A stretch of DNA of 64,000 bases from Acetobacteraceae bacterium (GTDB taxonomy: Bacteria > Pseudomonadota > Alphaproteobacteria > Acetobacterales > Acetobacteraceae), in NCBI GenBank assembly GCA_030041255.1, contig JASHOF010000175.1:1-64000 (forward strand). Direction: 5' to 3'. Below are positions 1 to 8,723 of this stretch, in pieces (the stretch's first letter is position 1; every line of letters begins with the position of its first letter). The notes beneath the pieces were generated by a model that saw only the letters and a list, made by a program, of their open reading frames with translations, did not search any database and had not been told where the DNA came from. The translations under genes were made by a program, and so were the position numbers.

Positions 1-162
1 GCGCCGATACTTGCGGCGCGTGATCTCGGTCCAGGCCACGATCGAACTCCCGTTGTCTTGGCAAACACGAGAGAATCGCAGCCGACCGGATCACGCAACC
101 TATACCGCTAACCAACTGAGATGACTCGATCCTTCGTTGGGTATCCGTTTCGGGTCAGCCTC
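1..162. other. no gene seen at the left edge
   Basis: This stretch lies downstream of the lactonase gene at the window edge. The minus strand around 100-120 carries a D-arm-like CTCAGTTGGTTAGC and there is a weak T-loop-like TTCGATC near 43-49, but no paired arms or acceptor stem could be built, so no tRNA is called. Confidence 0.4.
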
Positions 163-1071
163 TCAGGGCCGCTGGGCGCCGCTCGTATTCACGAAGATCG
201 AATAGAGCGAGGTATGCCCGCAGATGAAAAGGCGGTTCCGCTTCGTCCCTCCGAAGGCGACATTCGCCACCTTCTCGGGCACCGGTATGCGGCCGATCAG
301 CGCCCCCTCCGGGCTGATGCACTGCACCCCGTTTCCGGAGCTGGTCCAGATATTGCCGTCCATATCGACGCGGAATCCATCCGGAATCCCCGGGCTCACC
401 TCGCAAACGACACGTGACCCGCTGAGCCGTCCATCCGCCCCGACGATGAAGGCGCGGATATGGTGCGGCTTGGAGGGATCCGGCCAGAAGCCGGAATCGG
501 CGATGTAAAGGCTGCGCTCGTCGGGCGAGAAGGCAAGCCCGTTCGGCCGCGAGAAATCGTCGGCTACCACCCCGAGATGCCCGTCCTGCGGATCGACCCG
601 GTACACATTGCAGGTGCCGATTTCGCTTTCCGCCTTGCCGCCCTCGTACTCGGCGCTGATGCCGTACACGGGATCGGTGAACCAGATGCTGTCATCGGAG
701 CGCACGACCACATCATTGGGCGCGTTGAGCCGCTTGCCCTGGTAGCGTTCGGCAATCACCGTGACGCTGCCGTCCCATTCGGTGCGGGTCACCCGCCGCG
801 TTTCATGCTCGCAGGTGACCAGCCGCCCCTGGCGGTCGCGCGTATTGCCGTTCGAGAAATGCGAGGGCGCGCGGAAGGTTGCAACCTGGCCGGTCTCTTC
901 GTCCCACCGCAGCATCCGGTTGTTCGGAATGTCGCTGAAGATCAGAGAGCGCAGGTCCGCGAACCAGACCGGTCCCTCCGCCCAGCGCATTCCGCTGTAG
1001 AGCTTCTCCAGCCAGACAATGGGAATCGTATAGCGCCGGAAGCGTTCATCCAGGATTTCGAATGGCTCCAT
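163..1071 (-). CDS. SMP-30/gluconolactonase family protein
   Basis: Protein of 302 aa of the SMP-30/gluconolactonase/LRE beta-propeller family, which hydrolyses sugar lactones with one divalent metal. Visible signatures are the N-terminal EGPVW (metal-binding Glu), NAPNDVVV in the middle and the later IADSG, all conserved metal-site segments. I chose the ATG at 1071 because GGGAGGAA sits about 6 nt upstream; the GTG at 1089 has no such site. It overlaps the 3' end of the permease gene by 26 nt and is last in a four-gene sugar-import operon, so it probably opens the lactone of an imported or oxidised sugar. The exact sugar cannot be read from sequence. Confidence 0.88.
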   Translation of the reverse strand: MEPFEILDERFRRYTIPIVWLEKLYSGMRWAEGPVWFADLRSLIFSDIPNNRMLRWDEETGQVATFRAPSHFSNGNTRDRQGRLVTCEHETRRVTRTEWDGSVTVIAERYQGKRLNAPNDVVVRSDDSIWFTDPVYGISAEYEGGKAESEIGTCNVYRVDPQDGHLGVVADDFSRPNGLAFSPDERSLYIADSGFWPDPSKPHHIRAFIVGADGRLSGSRVVCEVSPGIPDGFRVDMDGNIWTSSGNGVQCISPEGALIGRIPVPEKVANVAFGGTKRNRLFICGHTSLYSIFVNTSGAQRP

Positions 1072-2155
1072 CTGCTTTCCTCCCTTCACCCCCCGCCGGG
1101 CGCGAACCCGCCTTCAGCTCCAGGCTGGTATCGGCCGCCGTCGCGGCGCGGCGCCGCCGCTGGGCGGCATAGACGGAAAGGCCGACGGCAATGATCAGGA
1201 TGCCGCCGTTGAAGAAGTACTGCACGTAGAACGGCGCCCCGAGCTGCTGCACGCCCGAGAACGAGAACGCGAGAATCAGCACCGCGAGCAGGGTCCCGAC
1301 CACGTTGACACGCCCGGGATGAATGGAGGTCGCGCCGAGCAGGGTGGCGGCGAACGCCGGCAGCAGATATTCCGGCCCGACCGAAGGGGTCCCGGTCTGC
1401 AGCAGGCTGCCCAGCATGATCCCGGCCACACCACAGAGGAACCCCGCCGCGGTGAAGGTGCCGATGATATGCCGCTCGATCCGGATGCCAGTCAGTTCAG
1501 CCGCCCGCGGATTGGCACCGATCACGTAGAGGCTGCGGCCAACCGGCAGGCGCTCCGTGACGATCCACAGCAGGACCGCGGCAACCGCGACGAAAACCGC
1601 CGGCAGCGGTATGTGCAGATAGATCCCGGTCAGCCCGGTGAAACTCGCCGGCAGGTTGTTGCCGGTGATCTGCTGGCCGCCGCTGTACCAGTTGGAGACG
1701 CCGAACAGCAGCGTTCCCACGCCCATGGTCGCGATGAATGAATCGATTCCGAAACGCGCTACCAGGACGCCGTTGACCGCCCCCACCACCAGCGCAAGCA
1801 GCAGGATCGCCACCGCCGCCACCGGCCACGGCACCCCGTACTGTACCTGCAGGCCGACGATCAGCACCTGCGCCATCCCGAGATGGAAGCCGACCGAAAG
1901 GTCGAATTGCCGGGTGGCCAGCGGGATCATCTCCGCCAGCGCCAGCATCGCCGTCACCGACTGGCCGACCAGGATCGTATTGATGTTGATCGCACTGAAA
2001 AACGTGCTCGGCCTGAGCAGCCCGAACAGCACCATCACCAGCACGAACACCAAGGCAAGCCCGTAGGTTGCCGTGAACTCCCCAAGCCGCCGCCCGACCC
2101 CTACCGCCGGCGCCGCCGCCGCAACCGCCAGGCTGCTCGTTTGATCGCTTGCCAT
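1046..2155 (-). CDS. sugar ABC transporter permease (RbsC-like)
   Basis: Inner-membrane permease of 369 aa of the branched-chain/ribose (BPD_transp_2) family. It has about ten hydrophobic segments, starting with YGLALVFVLVMVLFGLL near residue 30, and the family motif LPAFAATLLGATSIHPGRVN in the C-terminal third, which corresponds to the ATPase-contact loop. It lies 11 nt after the double ATPase gene and overlaps the lactonase gene, so it is translated from the same message. The first 25 or so residues are Ala-rich and may be a cytoplasmic tail or a slightly early start. The substrate is probably a pentose, hexose or sugar acid by family, not proven. Confidence 0.9.
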   Translation of the reverse strand: MASDQTSSLAVAAAAPAVGVGRRLGEFTATYGLALVFVLVMVLFGLLRPSTFFSAININTILVGQSVTAMLALAEMIPLATRQFDLSVGFHLGMAQVLIVGLQVQYGVPWPVAAVAILLLALVVGAVNGVLVARFGIDSFIATMGVGTLLFGVSNWYSGGQQITGNNLPASFTGLTGIYLHIPLPAVFVAVAAVLLWIVTERLPVGRSLYVIGANPRAAELTGIRIERHIIGTFTAAGFLCGVAGIMLGSLLQTGTPSVGPEYLLPAFAATLLGATSIHPGRVNVVGTLLAVLILAFSFSGVQQLGAPFYVQYFFNGGILIIAVGLSVYAAQRRRRAATAADTSLELKAGSRPAGGEGRKADGAIRNPG

Positions 2156-2166
2156 CAGCGCCCTTT

Positions 2167-3726
2167 TCAGTCCGCCCCGCTCTCTTCGCGCCCCATCGAG
2201 GAACAGGCGATCAGATTGTCAACGCTGAGATCGCCCCCGTGCAAGTCGGCCGTGATCCGGCCGCGGCCGATCACCAGGGCACGATCGCAAAGCCCGGCCA
2301 CCTCCTCGAAATCGGAGGAAACGACGAGCACACCGGCGCCCCGCGCGGCGGCGTCGCGCAGAAGCTGGTGGATCGCGAACTTGGCCCCGACATCCACGCC
2401 CGCCGTCGGCTCCTCCATGATGAAAAGACGCGCCTTGGACTCGAGCCACCGCCCGACAAAGACCTTCTGCTGGTTGCCGCCGCTCAGCCAGTCGATCAGG
2501 GCGGCCGGGTTGCGCGGCCGCACATCGAAGCGCTCGAGCCGTGCCGCGATGCGCCGCCGCTCGCGCCCCGGCGCAACCCACCGCCACGCCGCCTCGCCGC
2601 CGATGTGCGGGCTTGGCAGCATGTTCTCCTGCACCGACATGCCTGAGAAGGCGCTCTCGCGTCCGCGGTCGCCGGCCAGGAGGGCGATGCCGCGCGCGAT
2701 GCGTTCGGGAATGCCTTCGACTGGCGAAAGGGGCACCCCGTCCAGTCGCAACTCCCCCCTGTCCGGTCGCACCGCGCCGAAGATGGCACGCCCGATATCC
2801 TGCTGGCCGGCTCCGCGCAGGCCCACCAGCCCCACCACGTCGCCGGCGGCAATCTCGAAATCGACCGGGCCGCGCCGGCCGATCCAGAGACCACTCGCCG
2901 CCAGCACCGGCTGGCTCGCCCCGCCCGCCGCGTGCGCCGTCGCTGCCATCCCGATCTCGCGGCCCAGCATGTCCCGCACCAGCGCCTTCGGAGTGGTGTC
3001 GGCAAGCCGCGCCGTGCGCACCTTCCTTCCGTCGCGCAACACCGTGACCCTGTCCGCAAGGCCGGCCAGTTCGTTCAACCGGTGCGAAACATAAATGATG
3101 CCCTTGCCGCTCGCGCGCAGTGTGCGCAGCACCTGGAAAAGATGCTGCGCGTCCGGCTCCGGCAGGGAAGCGGTCGGCTCGTCCAGCACCACGATCTCGC
3201 TCCGCCGTGCCAGCGCCCTGACGATCCCGAGGATCGCCCGTCCGGCAGCGCCGAGCGTGCCCACGGGCAGCCGCGGATCCGGCGCCTCGACCTGCATCGC
3301 CGCATAGATTGCGCGGGCCTGGGACCACACGCCCCGCCAGTCGATCAACCCGCGTCGGCGCGGGAACCCGCTCACCAGGGCGACGTTCTCGCCGACGCTC
3401 AATTCATCGACCAGGCCGAGGTCCTGGTGCACGAACGAGATCGGCAATTCGTGCAGCCATGGTTCAACCCGTGCGCCGTGCAGCCTGATCTCCCCGCCAT
3501 CGGCCTGGTAGATGCCGGCAAGGCACTTGATCAGTGTCGATTTCCCGGCCCCGTTCTCGCCGATCAGGGCGTGGATCTCGCCCCGCTGCAACGTGAGATC
3601 GACGCGGTCGAGTGCAAGCGTGCCGAAGAACCGTTTCGTCAACCCGTCGATCGCCAGTGTCGGCACCGCCCCGGCCTCCATGGCATGCTCTGCCACGGAG
3701 TGCCGGGCCGCGCCGCCCGCCGCCAT
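2167..3726 (-). CDS. sugar ABC transporter ATP-binding protein (RbsA-like)
   Basis: Double-cassette ATPase of 519 aa that powers import of a sugar. The N-terminal cassette has Walker A GENGAGKST, a degenerate signature LGAAGRAIL, and Walker B IVVLDEPTASL. The C-terminal cassette has the usual degenerate Walker A (GLRGAGQQD), the signature LSGGNQQKV and Walker B FIMEEPTAGVD; this asymmetry is normal for RbsA/MglA. It starts 1 nt beyond the stop of the binding-protein gene. An internal Met 45 nt downstream (MEAGAVPTL) is an alternative start because homology begins there. It works with the adjacent permease and binding protein. Confidence 0.93.
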   Translation of the reverse strand: MAAGGAARHSVAEHAMEAGAVPTLAIDGLTKRFFGTLALDRVDLTLQRGEIHALIGENGAGKSTLIKCLAGIYQADGGEIRLHGARVEPWLHELPISFVHQDLGLVDELSVGENVALVSGFPRRRGLIDWRGVWSQARAIYAAMQVEAPDPRLPVGTLGAAGRAILGIVRALARRSEIVVLDEPTASLPEPDAQHLFQVLRTLRASGKGIIYVSHRLNELAGLADRVTVLRDGRKVRTARLADTTPKALVRDMLGREIGMAATAHAAGGASQPVLAASGLWIGRRGPVDFEIAAGDVVGLVGLRGAGQQDIGRAIFGAVRPDRGELRLDGVPLSPVEGIPERIARGIALLAGDRGRESAFSGMSVQENMLPSPHIGGEAAWRWVAPGRERRRIAARLERFDVRPRNPAALIDWLSGGNQQKVFVGRWLESKARLFIMEEPTAGVDVGAKFAIHQLLRDAAARGAGVLVVSSDFEEVAGLCDRALVIGRGRITADLHGGDLSVDNLIACSSMGREESGAD

Positions 3727-3727
3727 C

Positions 3728-4915
3728 TCAGCAGGGGTTGTTGGTGCCCTTCCAGATGTTCAGGTAGTGGCAGGCGAAGTTGTTGCTCGGCACGAGTTCG
3801 TTGCTCTTGCCGCCCTCCTGGTCGACGTTCTCCTTGGTGCGGATATAGGTCGGCTGCACCCATTGCGCGGGAGGCTGCCCCGCCATCGCGCGCACGACCG
3901 CGTCCACCGCCTCGTAGCCGAACAGCGTGCTCGGCTCGGGAACGGTCGCGACCTCATACTCGCCCTTGCGGATCAGCTCGTACGCCGAAGGCGGCGCATC
4001 CGCACCAATCAGCTTCACCCTGTCGAACGGCACGCCGGCAGCCCTGAGCGTCGACGCCACGTACGGATAATAGTCGTCGCAGCAGGTGGTCATCCACCAT
4101 GAGCTGCCATAGCGGGCCAGGAGCCCCGAGGTCGCCGGCCCCACGCGCTGGGCAAGATCGCCGATCGGCACGTTGACCATTTCAAGGAACTTGCAACCCT
4201 TGCAGTTGATGATCGGCGTCGTCGCCGCCTTGGCCTTGAAGCGGGCAATCGCGAAACTGTTGTCCACCATGTGGATGTCGTGCGCGGTGCCGTCCGACAT
4301 CGCGATCACGTAGGCCGCCTGCGATTCGCCGATCTCGGCCGCGCTCGAGGCGATGTTGTCGTAGAGTCCGAGGTCCGGAGCCGGGCCGGGGAAGGCAGTG
4401 GCATGGATCCCGACCACCGGGATGCATTCCTTCATCGCTTCCTGGATCGGCTTCTGCAGCGCATGCGCATCGTCAGGCGTGATGATCGCCGTCACGTGCG
4501 CGGCCAGTGCCTGGTACTCCGCCGCCAGCTCGCCCGCCATCGTGCCGCGCGTATTGAAGGCCCGGAACGTCCAGCCCAGTGCCTTCGTCGCGTCGCGAAC
4601 GCCGTTGCCCCAGCCGTTGTAGGTCGAATAGCCCTGGTCCGCGACCCAGGCGATCGTCACCGGGCCGGCCAGCGCCTTGGGCCCGCTGGTCGGGCCGAGC
4701 CACTTCGTCTGCAGCCCGGTATGCTCGGCCACGAACTGCTTGGCCTGGGCAACCGAAAGCGTCTGCACGATGGTCGGCGCCGGCCACGCCGGATAGGGTT
4801 GCGAGCGCGTCGTGCATGCCGCCCACCCCTGTCCCGAGACCAGCATCCCCCCGGCCGCGATCGCCGCCCCGATCGCGCAACGCCCCCAGTTCCGTAACCC
4901 TTCACACCACTCCAT
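3728..4915 (-). CDS. periplasmic sugar-binding protein of the ABC importer
   Basis: Exported substrate-binding protein of 395 aa of the type I (LacI/ribose-like) periplasmic fold. It opens with an N-terminal signal region (hydrophobic IGAAIAAGGMLVSGQGWA) and contains the segment AWVADQGYSTYNGWGNGVRDA, typical of the first lobe, and IITPDDAHALQKPIQEAM of the hinge-adjacent loop. Unusually for the family it has several Cys residues, including an INCKGCKF motif and a TTCCDDYYPY segment, possibly disulfides in the periplasm. First gene of the operon; its start faces the FadR-type regulator across about 300 nt containing palindromes. Confidence 0.88.
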   Translation of the reverse strand: MEWCEGLRNWGRCAIGAAIAAGGMLVSGQGWAACTTRSQPYPAWPAPTIVQTLSVAQAKQFVAEHTGLQTKWLGPTSGPKALAGPVTIAWVADQGYSTYNGWGNGVRDATKALGWTFRAFNTRGTMAGELAAEYQALAAHVTAIITPDDAHALQKPIQEAMKECIPVVGIHATAFPGPAPDLGLYDNIASSAAEIGESQAAYVIAMSDGTAHDIHMVDNSFAIARFKAKAATTPIINCKGCKFLEMVNVPIGDLAQRVGPATSGLLARYGSSWWMTTCCDDYYPYVASTLRAAGVPFDRVKLIGADAPPSAYELIRKGEYEVATVPEPSTLFGYEAVDAVVRAMAGQPPAQWVQPTYIRTKENVDQEGGKSNELVPSNNFACHYLNIWKGTNNPC

Positions 4916-5113
4916 TGCTTCCTCCCTCCTCGTCTCCCGGCCAAACGGATCTGGCCGCCCGATGGCTCAGGCTGCCGCCGCCTCCGGGCGCTCTGTACCC
5001 CTGTTGCCGTGAACGGGCACGGGCCTCTGTCCCCGCTTCACGATCCCGTACATAGACGATCTCCTTTCGCCCTGCCGCCCAATATCGGCAGCCGGCCGTT
5101 GCCGCAAGCAGCC

Positions 5114-5127
5114 ATCAGATGTCTGAT
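5114..5127. promoter_or_regulatory. operator-like palindrome (site 1) for the FadR-type regulator
   Basis: Perfect inverted repeat ATCAGA-TG-TCTGAT, 6-2-6, in the 301 nt between the divergent sugar importer and the regulator. Short palindromes of this size next to a GntR/FadR gene are typical operators. Binding by the neighbour is inferred. Confidence 0.6.
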
Positions 5128-5184
5128 AGCTTCAGGCTCCGTTCGTCCCGCTGTCAAGCCATCCTGCCCGCTCACGCACCTTGC

Positions 5185-5205
5185 ATCAGTCATCTGATGT
5201 CGGAT
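5185..5205. promoter_or_regulatory. operator-like palindromes (site 2), overlapping
   Basis: Two overlapping elements: ATCAG-TCAT-CTGAT at 5185-5198 and ATCTGATGTCGGAT at 5192-5205, the latter matching site 1 at 12 of 14 positions. It ends 11 nt before the regulator start codon, so occupancy would block the regulator's own expression (autoregulation is an inference). Confidence 0.55.
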
Positions 5206-5216
5206 AGGTCGCGCTC

Positions 5217-6056
5217 ATGCCTCGGCAAGGCCCGCAATCGGCAGGCGCCCCGAGCGATCCGGCAGATGCCATCAAGCCGATCGCGCGGCCCAATCTCGCC
5301 CGCGAAGTGGTGAACGCCATCGCCCGCCTCATCATGGAGCGCGTCTGGGCGCCCGGCGACAGCATCCCCTCCGAGAAGGAACTCGCCACCCGCTTCGGCG
5401 TCGGCCGCTCGACCATCCGCGAAGCGATCCAGAGCCTCGTCACCATGGGCGTGGTCAGCATCCGCCCCGGCGAGGGCTCTTTCATTCGCGAGCCGACTTC
5501 CGAACTGCTCTCGGATGCCTTCCTCTGGGGCCTGCTGCTGAGCCCGCGCAATGTCGGGGACTTCACGGAGTTCCGTATCTGCGTCGAAACGATGTGCGCC
5601 GCCAGGGCCGCCGCCACATCGTCACCCGCAACGATCGGCCAGCTCCGCGAACTCCTCGTCCTGATGAAGCGCGATCAGGCCGACGACCGGCGCTTCAAGG
5701 AGCACGACAACCGCTTCCACGTCACGATCGCCGAGGCAACCGGCAATCCGATCTTCGTCACGGTGGTTGCGACCCTCCTGTCCACGGTCGGCCTCTGGTT
5801 CCCGATCACCTCGCCGCTCACCGGCAGCGTCGAGGACACGCACGCCGAGCATCGCGCGATCGCCGCCGCCATCGCCGATGGCAACGAGTCAAAAGCCCGC
5901 CAGGCGATGCAGGCGCATCTCCTGAATGCGGCCGAGCGCCTCAGCATTCTTCTCCAGCGCAGCAGCCGCGGCATCGCCGGCCGCGCCGCCGTCCTCCGTC
6001 CCTCCGGGACAGCAACGACCCGCCCGCCGCGCATCCGGGCGCGCCGGCCCCTCTGA
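5217..6056 (+). CDS. FadR/GntR-family transcriptional regulator
   Basis: Regulator of 279 aa. The winged helix-turn-helix lies around residues 25-90 with the GntR hallmarks GDSIPSEKELATRFGVGRST and VSIRPGEGSFI. The C-terminal FCD domain shows the metal/ligand-site residues in DNRFHVTIAEATGN, an EHRAI helix and MQAHL. FadR-subfamily members usually sense sugar acids or organic acids, which fits the lactonase in the divergent operon. Upstream palindromes at 5114 and 5185-5205 are likely its operators. The last 30 residues are Arg/Pro-rich and poorly conserved in style. The ligand is unknown. Confidence 0.9.
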   Translation: MPRQGPQSAGAPSDPADAIKPIARPNLAREVVNAIARLIMERVWAPGDSIPSEKELATRFGVGRSTIREAIQSLVTMGVVSIRPGEGSFIREPTSELLSDAFLWGLLLSPRNVGDFTEFRICVETMCAARAAATSSPATIGQLRELLVLMKRDQADDRRFKEHDNRFHVTIAEATGNPIFVTVVATLLSTVGLWFPITSPLTGSVEDTHAEHRAIAAAIADGNESKARQAMQAHLLNAAERLSILLQRSSRGIAGRAAVLRPSGTATTRPPRIRARRPL

Positions 6057-6087
6057 GCGCCGGTGCAACCACGAAAACTGAGCGCTC

Positions 6088-7500
6088 TCAGGCCGCGAAC
6101 AACTCCTTGCCGACGAATTCGCCCTTCGCGATGCCCCGCGGGCAGGCGAATATCCCGCTCCCGACATGGGTCGTGAACTGGTTGAGAAGATCGAGCTTCG
6201 CCATGTTCTCGAAAATTCTGATGAAGCCGGTTCGCGGATCCCGCTGGAAGGCGATGAACAGCAGCCCGGCCTCGTATTCCAGGCCCTGCCGCCAGGGCGG
6301 CCAGCGCTCGGCGATCATGGCCAGGCCATCATTGTAGGAATAGCTGCGCCGCAGGATGCGCGCGCCGCCATTGCTGGAAGCCGCGCCCAGCCGGACATGC
6401 GCGTTGTCGCCGATCACAAGGTTCCCGTCCTTGTCCGTGGCATCGAGATCGAGCGGGGCGAATTCGCCACCGCCCGTCAGCGGCCCGCCGCCGAGCTTCC
6501 GCCGACCGATCACCTGCTCCTGGAAATCGAGCGCGACATTGTCCCAGTGCTGGAGCGCGATCCGGATGCGGCGCACCACGAGGTAGCTGCCGCCTTGCAT
6601 CCACTCCGGCCCCTCTTCGCCGACCCACACCACGTCCTCGAAAGTGCCGTTGCCGGCGAGCTTGCCGCCCGCGCGCGCCGCCGGGTGGGGGCGGCCGGGA
6701 TTCTCGGTGCCGTCCTTGAAGCCGAGCAGATTGCGCGGCGTCTCGCCGGACGGCCCGCCCGGCAGGAAACCGGCCTGGATCCAGCGCAGGACTGCCGCAC
6801 CTTGATGGGCGTCGTACGGAGCCGCAACACCCGCCTGCTTGCCGCCATAGCCGTTGGCGGCATCATTCGGGGCGGCCATCCGGGCAAGCTCACGGATCGC
6901 ATGGAACGCAACCGCGCCGTCGTCGGCGCAAGCCTGGATGCACAGATCCCCGCCGGTGTGCGCCGGGTCGAGCTGGTCGCCGTTGAACCGCGGCAGATCG
7001 ACCAGCGCCGCCGGACGTTTTGCCTTCAGGCCGTAGCGGTCCTTGCCGTCCTTCTCGAACAGGCCCGGTCCGAAACCGAAGGTCAGCGTCAGCCGCCGCG
7101 GCCCGAGCCCGAGTGCGTCCCCGCTGTCAGGGGGTGGGACGGTGGGATCGCCGCCCGCATTCCCCAGCGCCCCGCCCGCCGCCAGGCGCCGGGCGGCCAG
7201 GGTCCAGTCGCGCAGAACACGGACGACATCCTCCGCCCGTTTGGCGACAAGGTCGAAGCTTGCGAACAGGACGTGCGTCTGCTGCGGCGTATCGATCCCC
7301 GCCTGATGACGGCCATGGAACGGAATCGGAGCGCCGTTGCCGCTCGTCCCGCCGACCGTGCGCGGCGCGCTGTTGCCGGCCGAAGGCGCGGCTGTTCCGG
7401 CACCATCGGCTACGGCACGCTCTGCAAACGCCGACGCGGCCAGCACACTCCCGGCCGCGCCAAGAAAACCCCGCCGCGAGGAAAACGGGCAGCCGCCCAT
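6088..7500 (-). CDS. efeB: Tat-exported Dyp-type peroxidase, EfeB/deferrochelatase type
   Basis: Haem peroxidase of 470 aa. It begins with a twin-arginine signal (SSRRGFLGAAG then a hydrophobic run), so it is exported folded. The Dyp hallmark GFKDGTENP is at residues 260-268 (distal Asp263), and the proximal haem His is His368 in IGDNAHVRLG. EfeB family members oxidise or de-chelate haem iron in the periplasm and usually sit with EfeU and EfeO; neither is present here. An AAGGAG site lies just upstream of the ATG. It is the last gene of a three-gene operon with a secreted propeller-like protein and an outer-membrane porin, behind a Fur-like box. Family is sure; iron-uptake role is inferred. 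Confidence 0.9.
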   Translation of the reverse strand: MGGCPFSSRRGFLGAAGSVLAASAFAERAVADGAGTAAPSAGNSAPRTVGGTSGNGAPIPFHGRHQAGIDTPQQTHVLFASFDLVAKRAEDVVRVLRDWTLAARRLAAGGALGNAGGDPTVPPPDSGDALGLGPRRLTLTFGFGPGLFEKDGKDRYGLKAKRPAALVDLPRFNGDQLDPAHTGGDLCIQACADDGAVAFHAIRELARMAAPNDAANGYGGKQAGVAAPYDAHQGAAVLRWIQAGFLPGGPSGETPRNLLGFKDGTENPGRPHPAARAGGKLAGNGTFEDVVWVGEEGPEWMQGGSYLVVRRIRIALQHWDNVALDFQEQVIGRRKLGGGPLTGGGEFAPLDLDATDKDGNLVIGDNAHVRLGAASSNGGARILRRSYSYNDGLAMIAERWPPWRQGLEYEAGLLFIAFQRDPRTGFIRIFENMAKLDLLNQFTTHVGSGIFACPRGIAKGEFVGKELFAA

Positions 7501-7517
7501 TCCGGCGCTCCTTCGCC

Positions 7518-8669
7518 TCAGTGCCCCAGCACCAGCGTATTCACGTCGTCCTCCACGTAATAGAACCCGTCGCCCGCAGGCGTCATGGCGATGCCGAACA
7601 GGTCGCCGCTGCCGGGCGGGGACTGCGCCTTGTCGACGTCAATCCATTGTGCAGCAAGCTGTTTGCCCGTCGCGGGATCGATCTCGACAACCTTCCCGTT
7701 CAGCGCATTGGTTGCGAGCAGATGGCCGTTCGGTGCCATGCACAGCGCGAGCGGCCGCTGCAGCAGCCCGTCCTTGGTCACGTCCTTCCCCGTGCCGGCG
7801 CTCGTCGTGCGGGTGAGGGCGTCGGGGATCGCACCGATGCGGTTGCCGATGGCGTCGGAGACATAGAGCACGCCGTTCTTGCCGAGCGCGAGGCCGGTCG
7901 GGCCGATGATGAACACGCCCTTGTCGGCCTGCTCGCCGAAGCCGCTCCCGATCACCGTCTCGTTGGTGACGACCGGCGGTTTCTCCGCAGAGGCCGAGAG
8001 CGTCAGGCGGACGATCGTTGCCTTGTTCACCACCGGGCTCGAATCCGTCGGCGCGCTGACGCCGAAGCCCGTGTTGCTGACGAAGAGCGTGACCGTGCTG
8101 CCGTTGTCGACGACCGCCACGTTCCCCCAGGGCCCGTCGATGTTCGGGCCGGCGATGGTACCGGCGACCTTGCCCTCGGAGTCGAGCACGATCAGGCAGC
8201 CCGGGCCCTTGGTCTTCGTGGTGCCGTCGTCGCTGGGCAGGCTGCCGACGAGCACCCAGCCTGACTTCAGCATCACCATCGCGGTGGTCAGTCCCACCCC
8301 GCCCGGACATGGCGCGAGATGACGCGGGATGGCGGCGAACAGCGTCATCTTCTTCGTCGTCGGATGGTAGTCGACGATCGTGGTGCCGAGACCCTGGAGA
8401 TTCTTGTCGTCATTGAAATTGTCGACCAGCACGTCACCCTTCCGGATCTTCCCGGCCGAGACCGGGGCGACATAGATGGCGTAGGGATTGACATCGCCAT
8501 TGTCCGGCACGGTCGAGGTGAGCGTGGTGTGCCGGTGGATGGACTGCAGGAACAATGGGGACGCCTGCGCCGGCGCACGCTGCGGCAGGGCCGCGACGGC
8601 AAGCGCCAGGGAAAGCGTGCCGGCAGTCGCCCATGGGAATGATACGCTCGGTGTACGGCTGGTTCGCAT
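7518..8669 (-). CDS. secreted beta-propeller-like (NHL-type) protein of unknown function
   Basis: Exported protein of 383 aa from the ATG at 8669. I prefer this over an upstream start (8714) because it places a normal signal peptide (hydrophobic TLSLALAVAALP, cleavage near APAQA) close to the N terminus, with GGAGG about 10 nt upstream. The mature part has repeated strand-turn units such as GPTGLALGKNGVLYVSDAIG, RPLALCMAPNGHLLATNALN and LFGIAMTPAGDGFYYVEDD, typical of NHL-like propellers. No catalytic motif was recognised. It lies 9-54 nt after the porin and 17 nt before efeB, so it may be a periplasmic partner of the peroxidase. Function unknown. Confidence 0.75.
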   Translation of the reverse strand: MRTSRTPSVSFPWATAGTLSLALAVAALPQRAPAQASPLFLQSIHRHTTLTSTVPDNGDVNPYAIYVAPVSAGKIRKGDVLVDNFNDDKNLQGLGTTIVDYHPTTKKMTLFAAIPRHLAPCPGGVGLTTAMVMLKSGWVLVGSLPSDDGTTKTKGPGCLIVLDSEGKVAGTIAGPNIDGPWGNVAVVDNGSTVTLFVSNTGFGVSAPTDSSPVVNKATIVRLTLSASAEKPPVVTNETVIGSGFGEQADKGVFIIGPTGLALGKNGVLYVSDAIGNRIGAIPDALTRTTSAGTGKDVTKDGLLQRPLALCMAPNGHLLATNALNGKVVEIDPATGKQLAAQWIDVDKAQSPPGSGDLFGIAMTPAGDGFYYVEDDVNTLVLGH

Positions 8670-8723
8670 CGGTCTTGATCCTCCGATCGGGGTAGGATTT
8701 CCAGAGTGCATCACGGGATTTCC

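Noticed and set aside
1-150. tRNA-like D-arm and T-loop pieces on the minus strand
   Set aside because: No acceptor stem or complete cloverleaf can be paired; the T-arm flanks do not match.
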